From Anaerolineaceae bacterium (GTDB taxonomy: Bacteria; Chloroflexota; Anaerolineae; Anaerolineales; Villigracilaceae): a DNA stretch of 58,794 bases. The stretch spans positions 1-58,794 of the forward strand of contig QZIJ01000112.1 in the NCBI GenBank assembly GCA_003598975.1, in the 5' to 3' direction. Under the pieces are notes generated by a model that was given only the letters and a program-made list of their open reading frames with translations, was not told the DNA's origin and did no database searches. Positions 9,005 to 16,596 of the stretch are shown one piece after another. The translations under genes and the position numbers were made by a program. Positions within the stretch are counted from its first letter, which is position 1. Every line of letters begins with the position of its first letter.

Positions 9005-10219
9005 ATGCCTCGTACCATCCTGCACCTCGACCTGGATGCCTTCTTCTGCGCGGTCGAAGAGACGCGCGACCCGTCCCTGCGCAGCAAACCCTTCGCCGTG
9101 GGCGGACAGCCAAACGAGCGCGGCGTGGTCTCCTCGTGCTCCTACGCGGCGCGGGCGCGCGGGGTGCGGAGCGCCATGCCCACGTCACGCGCGATGCGGA
9201 TGTGTCCAGGCTTGGTCGTTGTCCCGCCGCGGCATCGTCTTTATGGCGAAGTCTCCAAACAGGTGATGGAACAACTCGGGCGGCTGACTCCCCTGCTCGA
9301 ACAGATTTCCATAGACGAGGCCTTCCTTGACATCTCCAACCTGCGCGACCATCCTGAACGTCTCGCGCGGGACCTTCAGGCGCGCATCCGCGACGAATTG
9401 GGTTTACCTTGCTCGATCGGGATCGCATCCAACAAACTCGTGGCAAAGATCGCCACGGAGGTTGGGAAAAAAGCCGCCTTACACCGTCCTTCGACTACGG
9501 GACGACAAGCATCGCCCTCCGCTCAGGACGATGTAGGCCCTCCCTTCGCGTTGACCATCGTCCCCACGGGAGAGGAATCCGCGTTCCTCGCGCCCCTGCC
9601 CGCAGACATGCTCTGGGGCGTGGGACCAAAGACCGCCGCGCGGCTGGCGGAACTCGGCATCCACACCATCGGTGACATCGCACGCTGGCCCGAATCGGAA
9701 TTGACGAGTCTCCTCGGCGAGCATGGACGCGACCTCTCCCGTCACGCGCGCGGCGTGGACGAGCGTCCCATCGTCACCGAGTACGAGACGAAATCCATCA
9801 GCCAGGAAACCACCTTCGCTCGCGATGTCCGCGACGACAAAGTGCTGGAAAAGACCTTGCGCGAACAGTCCGCCAGCGTGGCGCGCCAATTGCGAAAGGA
9901 AGGTCTGGCGGGCAAGACGGTCAAGCTGAAATTGCGCTGGCCTGACTTCACCACCCTGACGCGGCAGACGACTTTGAATAGCCCAACAGACATGGAAGAC
10001 GAAATCGCAAAAATTGCGCTGATTCTGTTGAAGAATGTTCGTAAATCGAATCAAGCAGTTCGCTTGATCGGCGTCGGCGTCACGGGGCTGGGACAACCCG
10101 TCCGCCAACTTGGGTTGTGGGATTTGGACACGGAGAAATCCCGCAATTTGCAGGAGGCCGTGGACGCGTTGCAGGAGAAGTATGGGAGAGAAATGATTCA
10201 CAAAGGAACAAATAAGTAG
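9005..10219 (+). CDS. dinB: DNA polymerase IV (Y-family)
   Basis: A 404-residue Y-family polymerase for translesion synthesis. Metal ligands are in L-H-L-D-L-D-A-F-F (Asp 9) and S-I-D-E-A-F-L-D (near residue 104). The palm (S-I-G-I-A-S-N-K-L-V-A-K-I-A-T-E), thumb helix-hairpin-helix (L-W-G-V-G-P-K-T-A-A-R-L) and little-finger domain (Q-E-T-T-F-A-R-D-V) are all present. Between K-K-A and L-T-I-V-P there are roughly 20 extra residues, rich in Ser/Gln/Pro, encoded by a palindromic repeat at 9485-9530 that keeps the frame open. The last codon's stop, TAG, lies in another repeat (10219-10239). Function is probably intact because the insertion sits between palm and thumb. Confidence 0.93.
   Translation: MPRTILHLDLDAFFCAVEETRDPSLRSKPFAVGGQPNERGVVSSCSYAARARGVRSAMPTSRAMRMCPGLVVVPPRHRLYGEVSKQVMEQLGRLTPLLEQISIDEAFLDISNLRDHPERLARDLQARIRDELGLPCSIGIASNKLVAKIATEVGKKAALHRPSTTGRQASPSAQDDVGPPFALTIVPTGEESAFLAPLPADMLWGVGPKTAARLAELGIHTIGDIARWPESELTSLLGEHGRDLSRHARGVDERPIVTEYETKSISQETTFARDVRDDKVLEKTLREQSASVARQLRKEGLAGKTVKLKLRWPDFTTLTRQTTLNSPTDMEDEIAKIALILLKNVRKSNQAVRLIGVGVTGLGQPVRQLGLWDLDTEKSRNLQEAVDALQEKYGREMIHKGTNK
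9485..9530. repeat. Palindromic repeat inserted in frame within dinB
   Basis: The ends CGTCCT (9485-9490) and AGGACG (9525-9530) are inverted copies, with TTCGACTACGGG and CGCCCTCCGCTC between them also partly complementary. Words of this kind (TCCTTCGACT ... GCTCAGGAC) are typical of intergenic REP-like elements. Here it falls inside dinB and is translated. Confidence 0.6.
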
Positions 10220-10239
10220 GGCGGATTGGCAATCCGCCC
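10219..10239. repeat. Short hairpin repeat at the dinB stop codon
   Basis: GGGCGGATT (10219-10227) and AATCCGCCC (10231-10239) are perfect inverted arms around a GGC loop. The preceding bases give GTAGGGC, related to the GTAGGGGC ends of longer repeats in this window, and its TAG ends dinB. Confidence 0.6.
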
Positions 10240-10253
10240 CACGAGGAGAAACC

Positions 10254-10679
10254 ATGACTGTGCAAACTCAATCCATTTCATTGAATACGCGCGGCAACAC
10301 GGACATACAGGACATTACGGAACAAGTGAGCCAAGCCATCGCGAAAAGCGGACTGAAAAATGGCATCGTGACGATCTTCTGCCCCTCGTCCACTACCGCG
10401 TTGACGACGGTCGAGTTCGAAAGCGGATGCGTCAGCGACCTGCGCCGCCTCTTCGACGAGATTCTGCCCGCAGACCGCGAGTACGCGCACAACGCGCGCT
10501 GGGGCGACGGTAACGGTCACAGCCACGCGCGAGCCGCGTTGCTGGGCGCGTCGTTGACGGTCCCGTTCGTGAACGGAAGTCCGACACTCGGCACGTGGCA
10601 ACAGATCATCCACGTGGATTTCGACACGCGGCCGCGAAGCAGGGAGTTGGTCGTGCAGATCATTGGAAATGAGAGGTAA
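10254..10679 (+). CDS. YjbQ family protein (secondary thiamine-phosphate synthase-like)
   Basis: A 141-residue protein of the YjbQ/UPF0047 family. Seen motifs are F-C-P-S-S-T-T-A-L-T-T, D-L-R-R-L-F-D-E-I-L-P, H-N-A-R-W-G-D-G-N-G-H-S-H-A-R-A-A-L-L-G (the conserved histidine-rich metal-site region), and G-T-W-Q-Q-I-I-H-V-D-F-D with a terminal R-x-R-E-L-V-V-Q. Some family members show weak thiamine-phosphate synthase activity; the physiological role is unsettled. GAGGAGA precedes the ATG. It follows dinB and is followed, two bases after its stop, by the toroid-like protein gene, so the three to four plus-strand genes probably form an operon. Confidence 0.88.
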   Translation: MTVQTQSISLNTRGNTDIQDITEQVSQAIAKSGLKNGIVTIFCPSSTTALTTVEFESGCVSDLRRLFDEILPADREYAHNARWGDGNGHSHARAALLGASLTVPFVNGSPTLGTWQQIIHVDFDTRPRSRELVVQIIGNER

Positions 10680-10680
10680 T

Positions 10681-11649
10681 ATGAACGCTCAAACCATCGA
10701 ATGGCTTTTGCAGGGCGAAGCGTGGGTGGAATATCGGACGCGCGTAGACTTGCTTGGGCAAAAAGAAAAGGGTCTGAAGGTTCTCGCGGCGCGCGATGCA
10801 ATGCTGGCTGATCCAAAAATCAAAGCCCTGCTTACCGAGTTGGCGGATTGGCCCGGCGAGGTGTTGAACAGCCACCGCTCCGCCAGCCAGCCCTTCCACA
10901 AACTGGAATTCATCGCGGACATTGGATTAAATATCAGTGACGCACCCGTGAAGAAGATCGTGAAAAAGGTGATGGCACATCAATCCAAGCAGGGACCGTT
11001 CCAATTGCCAACAAACGTCCCCACGCATTTCGGCGGAAGCGGAGAGGATGAATGGGCATGGGCATTGTGTGACGCGCCCGTGATCCTCGCGTCCCTGATC
11101 CAGATGGGAATGGGCGAGGACGCGCGGGTAAAAACCGCCGCCGAATATTTGGATGGGCTCGTGCGCGACAATGGCTGGCCGTGCGCCGTCTCGCCTGAAT
11201 TGGGAAAATTCCGCGGGCCTGGACGAAAGGATGATCCCTGTCCATACGCGACGCTGGTCATGTTACAAGTACTAGCGCGCGTACCTGGGTTACGGGACGG
11301 CAAGTCCGCGAGAATCGGCGTGGAAACACTTCTTTCTCTTTGGGAGAAAAGCAAAGAACAGCATCCCTATATGTTTTATATGGGAACGGATTTCCGCAAG
11401 TTGAAAGCCCCGTTGTTCTGGTACGATATTTTGCACGTTCTGGATATTTTGAGTCTTTTCGATTTCGCGAGAAAAGATAAACGCTTCAAGGAAATGGTGA
11501 ACGTCATGGAGTCCAAAGCCGATGCCGATGGACGCTTCACGCCCGAATCGATTTGGACGGTCTGGAAGGAGTGGGATTTCGGCCAGAAGAAAATCCCATC
11601 GAGGGGATTAACCTTCTACGCGCAAAGGATTTTGAGCAGGGTCAACTGA
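10681..11649 (+). CDS. Prenyltransferase/terpene-cyclase-like toroid protein, function unknown
   Basis: A 322-residue soluble protein starting at 10681, where GAGAGG lies at good spacing; an upstream in-frame ATG at 10663 would overlap yjbQ. The sequence is helical with repeated patterns such as T-A-A-E-Y-L-D-G-L-V-R-D-N-G-W-P-C and G-V-E-T-L-L-S-L-W-E, plus D-D-P-C-P-Y-A-T-L-V-M-L-Q-V-L-A. These recall alpha/alpha-toroid repeats (squalene cyclase/prenyltransferase superfamily), though no D-x-D-D-T-A motif is seen. The C-terminal W-Y-D-I-L-H-V-L-D-I-L fits the same fold. A specific reaction cannot be stated. It is likely co-transcribed with yjbQ and the GyrI-like gene. Confidence 0.7.
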   Translation: MNAQTIEWLLQGEAWVEYRTRVDLLGQKEKGLKVLAARDAMLADPKIKALLTELADWPGEVLNSHRSASQPFHKLEFIADIGLNISDAPVKKIVKKVMAHQSKQGPFQLPTNVPTHFGGSGEDEWAWALCDAPVILASLIQMGMGEDARVKTAAEYLDGLVRDNGWPCAVSPELGKFRGPGRKDDPCPYATLVMLQVLARVPGLRDGKSARIGVETLLSLWEKSKEQHPYMFYMGTDFRKLKAPLFWYDILHVLDILSLFDFARKDKRFKEMVNVMESKADADGRFTPESIWTVWKEWDFGQKKIPSRGLTFYAQRILSRVN

Positions 11650-11662
11650 CAAAGGAGACAAA

Positions 11663-12307
11663 ATGAAAACGCTCGACTTGAAAAAGGATTTGAAGGCTTT
11701 CTATCAACCGTCCGCGAAAAAGCCAGAGATCATCGTCGTGCCGCGCTTCCAATTCGCGATGATCGATGGCAGGATCGAAAAAGGGAGCGAGCCTGGCAAA
11801 TCGCCCTCATTCGCCGCGGCTACCGAGGCTCTATACGGCATTTCGTACACACTCAAGTTCATGCTGAAGAAGCGTAAGACAAATGCAATTGATTACCCCG
11901 TCATGGCGTTGGAGGGATTGTGGGGAGTGACCGACGGCAAGTTCGACATCACCGTAAAAGACAACTGGGATTACACACTGATGATTCTACAACCCGATAT
12001 GATCACGCCCGAAATCTTCGCCGAGGGACTCGAACAAGTCCGCAAGAAGAAAGGTGACGCCCCTGCGCTATCCAAACTGCGACTCGGATTCTTTGAGGAA
12101 GGTCTCTCCGTCCAGATGATGCACATCGGTCCGTACGCCACCGAACCCGCCACACTGAAAACCATGCTGGATTTCGCGGCCGAGCAAGGCTACCGCGACA
12201 ACGTTGGGCCAAATGGCAAGCACCACGAAATCTATCTCGGCGATCCGCGCAAGGCGGACCCGTCCAAATTGAAGACGGTGTTAAGACATCCGATTCAAAA
12301 GATTTAA
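11663..12307 (+). CDS. GyrI-like small-molecule-binding domain protein
   Basis: A 214-residue stand-alone GyrI-like (SOUL/heme-binding-like) protein. It opens with M-K-T-L-D-L-K-K-D-L-K-A-F-Y and shows F-A-M-I-D-G-R-I-E-K-G-S, A-A-T-E-A-L-Y-G-I-S-Y-T-L-K-F-M, L-E-G-L-W-G and late H-H-E-I-Y-L-G-D-P-R-K-A-D-P-S-K-L-K-T, all usual for this family. Such domains bind hydrophobic small molecules in transcription regulators, but no DNA-binding domain is present. The ribosome site AAAGGAG is 6 bases before the ATG. It is last in the dinB-yjbQ-toroid run and faces the TIR gene. Confidence 0.85.
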   Translation: MKTLDLKKDLKAFYQPSAKKPEIIVVPRFQFAMIDGRIEKGSEPGKSPSFAAATEALYGISYTLKFMLKKRKTNAIDYPVMALEGLWGVTDGKFDITVKDNWDYTLMILQPDMITPEIFAEGLEQVRKKKGDAPALSKLRLGFFEEGLSVQMMHIGPYATEPATLKTMLDFAAEQGYRDNVGPNGKHHEIYLGDPRKADPSKLKTVLRHPIQKI

Positions 12308-12341
12308 CCGCGAAGCACGCAAAGACCGCGAAAATTTAATT

Positions 12342-12390
12342 GTCACTTCGCACCCTCCGCTTCGCTTCGGGTGTGCTTCGCGAAAGTGAC
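12342..12390. terminator. Large hairpin between convergent genes
   Basis: GTCACTTCGC (12342-12351) pairs with GCGAAAGTGAC (12380-12390), allowing a bulge, and inner ACCC/GGGT words extend the stem. It stands between the GyrI-like gene (ending 12307) and the TIR gene (ending 12401), so it could serve both. The flanking CCGCGAAGCACGC word belongs to a dispersed repeat type seen elsewhere in the window. Confidence 0.5.
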
Positions 12391-12400
12391 TGTCAAATTT

Positions 12401-13465
12401 TTATGCGGCAGGTTTTTTGTAGAAAATTTCCAATCCACTGAGAAGTTTTGCAAATTGCCTGTCGAAGGTTGACTTGTCTTGCCATCCCGAGAAATCAAGA
12501 ATGTTGTATTCCTTGATCTGCTCCATCACGCGCTCAGGCCACGGACTCAACTTCCATGAATCATCAAGCGCGATGGGACAAAGCGTATCTCGCCCAAATT
12601 CTTTCTCCAGTTTCCGAGCATGACGAACTTCGTGCTCAACCCAATCGCTACCCAGCGAGTTTTTTGAAAGCACCAGGAGCACGGTCGGGTTTTGGCGAAT
12701 AGCACGGTCAATTTGAGTTTCCAAGCGTCCCGCTTTGGCGTCGTGGATATCCCGCCAAAAACGGACGCCTTTTTCGGTTAGCCAAGAATCAAGAAGATTT
12801 ACAAATTCACTATCTGTGTGGGAGTAAGAAATAAATAACGGAGAAATTTGGAGGGCTTGCGTGGCTCGGAGATCAAAAACTCGGTATTGAATTTTCACGA
12901 TTTCATCGTTAGAGAGATTAGGGTTATGCAGTTTAGCAGATTCGACTTCCCAATCGGGAAGACCACAACCACGAAGAAACGCATCAGGGATTTGACCTTT
13001 TGAAAGTTGAAGAGTATCAAAGCCAAGTGATGATGGTAAGCGAAACGATACTTTCTCGAGACCAATACTTTTACTAAGATCTATTCTTGTAAAAATATTT
13101 CTTCCTGTTTCCGCTTTTGTAAAGTTGACCTCACTGAGATCAGCCATTTGGAAATTGGCGCCTAGCAGGTTAGCATTTATTAGATTGGCTCCCCTAAGAT
13201 AAGCCATCGAAAGATTGGTATCTATTAGCTCAGCACCAATAAAATCTGAATCACCAAGATCAGATTCTCTCAAATTGGCTCCATTGAGGTTGGCGCCTCT
13301 GAGATCAGATCTATTAATATTGGCTTCACTAAGGTCGGCACCTTTTAGATTAGTGTATACAAGACTAGTCTGGCTAAGGTCAATTTTTACGGGATTACTT
13401 CTCCTCCACTCATTCCAGGTTTCAGGACCCTGCAACAACATTTCGACTTGTTCTTTATCTGCCAT
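12401..13465 (-). CDS. Pentapeptide-repeat protein with C-terminal TIR domain
   Basis: A 354-residue protein, taken from the ATG at 13465 because AGGAA lies upstream of it and not upstream of the in-frame ATG at 13498. Residues about 35-140 are pentapeptide repeats (A-D-L-S-E, A-N-I-N-R, S-D-L-R-G, A-N-L-N-G, A-N-L-R-E and so on) forming a right-handed beta-helix. Residues about 215-345 are a TIR domain: L-F-I-S-Y-S-H-T-D, G-V-R-F-W-R-D, V-L-L-V-L-S-K-N-S-L-G-S-D-W-V-E-H-E-V. The Glu of the W-V-E-H-E stretch sits where TIR NADases keep their catalytic Glu. TIR effectors act in anti-phage or signalling systems; here no obvious partner gene is adjacent. Codons are AT-richer than neighbours. Confidence 0.88.
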   Translation of the reverse strand: MADKEQVEMLLQGPETWNEWRRSNPVKIDLSQTSLVYTNLKGADLSEANINRSDLRGANLNGANLRESDLGDSDFIGAELIDTNLSMAYLRGANLINANLLGANFQMADLSEVNFTKAETGRNIFTRIDLSKSIGLEKVSFRLPSSLGFDTLQLSKGQIPDAFLRGCGLPDWEVESAKLHNPNLSNDEIVKIQYRVFDLRATQALQISPLFISYSHTDSEFVNLLDSWLTEKGVRFWRDIHDAKAGRLETQIDRAIRQNPTVLLVLSKNSLGSDWVEHEVRHARKLEKEFGRDTLCPIALDDSWKLSPWPERVMEQIKEYNILDFSGWQDKSTFDRQFAKLLSGLEIFYKKPAA

Positions 13466-13594
13466 AGTCAAATTCCTGTTTTGCCCATGAACTTTCAATC
13501 TGAATTAAGAATACAGGAGAATGGATGGAAAAGCAAGTGCAACTTTACCCCATTACCCTGCGTATGTCTTCACAGAACAACAAAGGAGACAAAA

Positions 13595-13798
13595 ATGAAC
13601 AACAAACTTCTCACCCGCAGTACCAAAGACCGCATGATCGCAGGCGTGTGCGCGGGGCTGGCCGAATACATGGGCATGGACCCCACCGTCATCCGCCTCA
13701 TCTTCGTCCTGCTCTTCTTCGTCACAGGCCCTGGCGTTTTTCTAGCCTACTTCATCATGGCGCTGATCGTGCCGAACGAATCCACCGCACAGGTATAA
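13595..13798 (+). CDS. PspC-domain membrane protein
   Basis: A 67-residue PspC-type protein. The start at 13595 follows AAAGGAG at normal spacing. It shows the family signature: L-T-R-S-T-K-D-R-M-I-A-G-V-C-A-G-L-A-E-Y, M-D-P-T-V-I-R-L-I-F-V-L and a single transmembrane segment (about residues 33-58) ending in V-P. PspC domains act in envelope-stress sensing; stand-alone short copies are common in Gram-positive and Chloroflexota genomes. The gene is monocistronic, divergent from the TIR gene and closed by a strong hairpin. Confidence 0.9.
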   Translation: MNNKLLTRSTKDRMIAGVCAGLAEYMGMDPTVIRLIFVLLFFVTGPGVFLAYFIMALIVPNESTAQV

Positions 13799-13829
13799 AA
13801 CGAAGACGGCCTTGCGGCCGTCTTCGTTT
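13798..13829. terminator. Bidirectional terminator
   Basis: AAACGAAGACGGCC (13798-13811) and GGCCGTCTTCGTTT (13816-13829) form a perfect 14-bp stem with a TTGC loop. A/T tracts on both sides let it stop transcripts of the PspC gene (plus) and the acetyltransferase gene (minus, ending 13828). Confidence 0.85.
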
Positions 13830-14283
13830 ACAAGTGTAATGTGTATATCACCAAATCGTCGCCCACTTTGTAGAAGTCACGGATGACCGCCTCTTTTTCG
13901 TAACCGACTCCCTCGTAGAACGCGCGCGTGGACGCGTACTCCTCCAGGCCAGAGGTCTCGATGACGATCAAACGTCCGCCTCTTTTCTGGACGTCGGACT
14001 CGGTCGCTCGCATCAGGGCCTTCCCTGCCCCCAGCCTGCGCGCGGACGGGTCCACCGCGATCCAGTATAGGTCGTACGTCCCTCGCGTCAGCCCGCGCTC
14101 GCCGAAGCAGGTGAACCCGATTACCCGTCCCGCGTGATGCGCCACAAGGAAGTTGTACCCGCCGTCATCCCACAACTCGCGGACGGTGTCCTTCTCCTCA
14201 TCCGTGAAAATGTCAATCTTCGCAGTGACCGCCAGGATGCCCTGGCGGTCTTCTGATTTCGCTGGTTCAACAATCATTTCCAA
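13828..14283 (-). CDS. GNAT-family N-acetyltransferase
   Basis: A 151-residue GNAT enzyme that would transfer an acetyl group from acetyl-CoA. The acetyl-CoA site is visible as L-Y-W-I-A-V-D-P-S-A-R-R-L-G-A-G-K-A-L-M-R-A, and the following R-L-I-V-I-E-T-S and Y-E-G-V-G-Y-E-K-E-A complete motifs A and B. The start overlaps the end of the ATP-grasp ligase gene by 10 bases, so the two are translationally coupled and probably act on related substrates, possibly an amino-acid or peptide product. The substrate itself cannot be told. Confidence 0.88.
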   Translation of the reverse strand: MEMIVEPAKSEDRQGILAVTAKIDIFTDEEKDTVRELWDDGGYNFLVAHHAGRVIGFTCFGERGLTRGTYDLYWIAVDPSARRLGAGKALMRATESDVQKRGGRLIVIETSGLEEYASTRAFYEGVGYEKEAVIRDFYKVGDDLVIYTLHL

Positions 14284-15302
14284 CCTTCACGATGCAGGGC
14301 AAGGTTGAGGATGCGGTCCACCATTTTGTCGTAGGGATAGCCCGCTTTTTGCGCGCTGTTGGCAAACCCCGCGTCAGGAGAGAGGTCGGGGATCTCGTTG
14401 ATGTCAATCACGTACGGGACGCCATCGCGATACCGCATGTCCACGCGGCCAAAGTCGCGCAGGCCCATGGCGCGGAAGGCGTTGACAGCCGTCGTCTTGA
14501 TGGCTTTCTCTTCGTTGCGGTTGATATCCGCAGGGCAGATGACGCGAAACTCGTTGTACGTGAACGAATCCTCGATCCATTTCGACTCATAGGTGAGGAG
14601 CGATTTAAGCGGATCGTTGATGGCGGAGAAATCATGCTCTGTGATGGGCATTACTTCCATCGTGCCGTTGCCCCACATCGAGGCGGAGAACTCACGTCCC
14701 GTGATGTATTCCTCCACGAGGGCGGGTTGGGAGTATTCGGTCACGACGTAGTCCACGCGCTGGAACATGTCGCTTGGATTCGTCACCACGGATTTCTCGT
14801 CAATGCCTATGCTGGCATCCTCGTGGACGGGCTTGACGATGGCGGGGAACGGCAGGGAGATTGTGCCTTTTGGTTTTGAGAATATCTGGTACGCGGGAGT
14901 CGGCACGCCCTGCTTGACGAGGCGTTGTTTGGCGCGCGCCTTGTCGGTACAAAGGCGGACGGCCTCGGCGCGCGAGCCTGTGTGCTTGAAGCCGAGTTCT
15001 CTCAACAGTTTTGGAATGAGGGATGCGCTGAAATTGTCTCCTGCAAAACCGTCACAAATGCTGAACACAAACGTATTGCGCGGCGAGAATTGGCCGAGGT
15101 CGCGCGCAAATGAATCGAGGTCGTTCTTGACTGGAACCATCACAGTCGGGTAACCGAGACGTTGAAGCGCCTCGTAAATGGATTGGGCTGTTTTTGTCGT
15201 GTACTGTAAAGCGATCAGGTCCTGCGATTCGCCTCTTGCAATCTCTTCTTCCTGATTGTAGACCAATGCGATTAATGAATCGTCCATGTCCATAGTGTTC
15301 AT
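14274..15302 (-). CDS. ATP-grasp ligase related to D-alanine--D-alanine ligase
   Basis: A 342-residue ATP-grasp enzyme. The N-terminal Rossmann-like part (1-110) carries V-F-S-I-C-D-G-F, where Ddl enzymes have a substrate-binding segment. The ATP-grasp core shows C-T-D-K-A-R-A-K, F-P-A-I-V-K-P, E-E-Y-I-T-G-R-E-F-S, the metal-site residues in R-V-D-M-R-Y and V-I-D-I-N-E-I-P-D-L. Typical Ddl has N-x-N-P-G; here it is N-E-I-P-D-L-S-P, so it may join different substrates. AAAGGA lies nine bases before the ATG at 15302. It is coupled to the downstream GNAT gene. Confidence 0.85.
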   Translation of the reverse strand: MNTMDMDDSLIALVYNQEEEIARGESQDLIALQYTTKTAQSIYEALQRLGYPTVMVPVKNDLDSFARDLGQFSPRNTFVFSICDGFAGDNFSASLIPKLLRELGFKHTGSRAEAVRLCTDKARAKQRLVKQGVPTPAYQIFSKPKGTISLPFPAIVKPVHEDASIGIDEKSVVTNPSDMFQRVDYVVTEYSQPALVEEYITGREFSASMWGNGTMEVMPITEHDFSAINDPLKSLLTYESKWIEDSFTYNEFRVICPADINRNEEKAIKTTAVNAFRAMGLRDFGRVDMRYRDGVPYVIDINEIPDLSPDAGFANSAQKAGYPYDKMVDRILNLALHREGWK

Positions 15303-15430
15303 TTAAAACTTTCCTTTCGTCAAACAAATTACGATTCAATTTATACTACATTCTGATGATGGCGCAAGGTTTCAGATCATCTATTTTGTATCAGAAATAA
15401 AACTTTAAGGTTGGGAATTTAAATGATTCA

Positions 15431-15452
15431 CGCGCTCGATTCGACGAGCGCG
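15431..15452. terminator. Hairpin after the S51-like gene
   Basis: CGCGCTCG (15431-15438) and CGAGCGCG (15445-15452) form an 8-bp stem with a six-base loop in the spacer between the S51-like gene (ending 15512) and the start of the ATP-grasp gene (15302). The U-tract on the minus strand is weak. The rest of this 209-base spacer is AT-rich and probably holds the ligase promoter. Confidence 0.5.
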
Positions 15453-15511
15453 CGATAAAAACAATCAATTGTTACAGCCAAATGACGACGGGCAAACACG
15501 AATCTTAAAAT

Positions 15512-16555
15512 TTAAGGTTGAGCAGAGACTTTCTTCACTGTCTGACCATCGGCAGTATCGATCACCGCCCAGCCGCGTGACGCGATCTCATCACGGATGC
15601 GGTCCGACGCGACCCAATTCTTCGCGGCGCGCGCTTGTCCACGCGCTTCGAGCAGGGATAGCACCTCCGCATCGGGAGATTCATCCTCGACGTGCGCCGC
15701 GTGACGGATCAACTCCAGCGCGGCAGGCGAGATTCCATCTTCGAGTGCGGGTAACTTGAAATCTCCCAATTCATTCAATGGAAAGATTTTTCCTGCCGCG
15801 TAGATTTCAGGATCGCACTCGCGCACCAGCGAGACCGAACTCACCCCGCTGACAGTGCATTCGCTTTTCTCGAAATTCAATATCAAGCCTGTATGCTCGT
15901 CCAGGCCGACAATCGTGTGATCGGACGGGAGCATGTCGCACCATTGCGCGAACCGTTCCATGCCGATGAAACAGCGGCTGGTATCCAAATCATCGCCGCC
16001 ATCGGTATTGTTCCAGTGCGGGATGAAGGAAAGCGACACACCAAAGTCGGCAAAAACATTCAGGCCAGGCAGGGAGTGGACATCCTGTCCGACTTTGTAG
16101 ATTTCATAGACAGGAAGAACCCACGCGCCGACAGAAATCGTCGCGGCGGAGGCAAAGACCAGCGTCGCGCCCATGCGATGGCGGGCGCGGATCAAATCCC
16201 AGGCGAGGGTGTCTTTCAATTGGCGAACAAGATAAGTGGGACTGCCTGGCCCCATGAAGATGAGATTAGCATCGAGAAGCGGTTTTAAGATTTCGGGATC
16301 GTCGGGGCTGAAAGCGGAATTGCGTTTGCGCGCGGGGACCACGTCCACGCGGGGGGAGTAGTTTTGGAGACGCGTCTTGAGGAAGTCCGCAACGCGTCCC
16401 GCGACGGAGGCGGAGTTTAACTCGAAGCCAGCGGGCGTTTCGAGTACGGCGACCCGCGGCGGGTCAGGAAGGAGGCGGGTAAGAGTCTCGAAGATGCGGC
16501 CGCCTGCAAGAGAGGTCTCGCCTGAGCCGAGGAAGGCAATTTGTCCGAGGGGCAT
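15512..16555 (-). CDS. Peptidase S51/cyanophycinase-like protein with CysRS-type C-terminal tail
   Basis: A 347-residue protein, started at the ATG 16555 (a GTG at 16564 is possible). Residues about 1-260 follow the class I glutamine-amidotransferase-like fold of peptidase S51/cyanophycinase: I-A-F-L-G-S-G-E, R-V-A-V-L-E-T-P-A, L-I-F-M-G-P-G-S-P-T-Y, then F-A-S-A-A-T in place of the usual G-x-S-A-G nucleophile turn, and V-G-L-D-E-H-T. Residues about 300-340 (L-L-E-A-R-G-Q-A-R-A-A-K-N-W, then A-S-D-R-I-R-D-E-I ... G-W-A-V-I-D-T-A-D-G) match the extreme C-terminal helix pair of cysteinyl-tRNA synthetase. No catalytic CysRS domain is present. The combination may bind tRNA or be a recruited helix pair; function unknown. 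Confidence 0.75.
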   Translation of the reverse strand: MPLGQIAFLGSGETSLAGGRIFETLTRLLPDPPRVAVLETPAGFELNSASVAGRVADFLKTRLQNYSPRVDVVPARKRNSAFSPDDPEILKPLLDANLIFMGPGSPTYLVRQLKDTLAWDLIRARHRMGATLVFASAATISVGAWVLPVYEIYKVGQDVHSLPGLNVFADFGVSLSFIPHWNNTDGGDDLDTSRCFIGMERFAQWCDMLPSDHTIVGLDEHTGLILNFEKSECTVSGVSSVSLVRECDPEIYAAGKIFPLNELGDFKLPALEDGISPAALELIRHAAHVEDESPDAEVLSLLEARGQARAAKNWVASDRIRDEIASRGWAVIDTADGQTVKKVSAQP

Positions 16556-16596
16556 GTTGGTCACCAGTCATCATTAAAGTTTGCGGTGGTCAGTTA

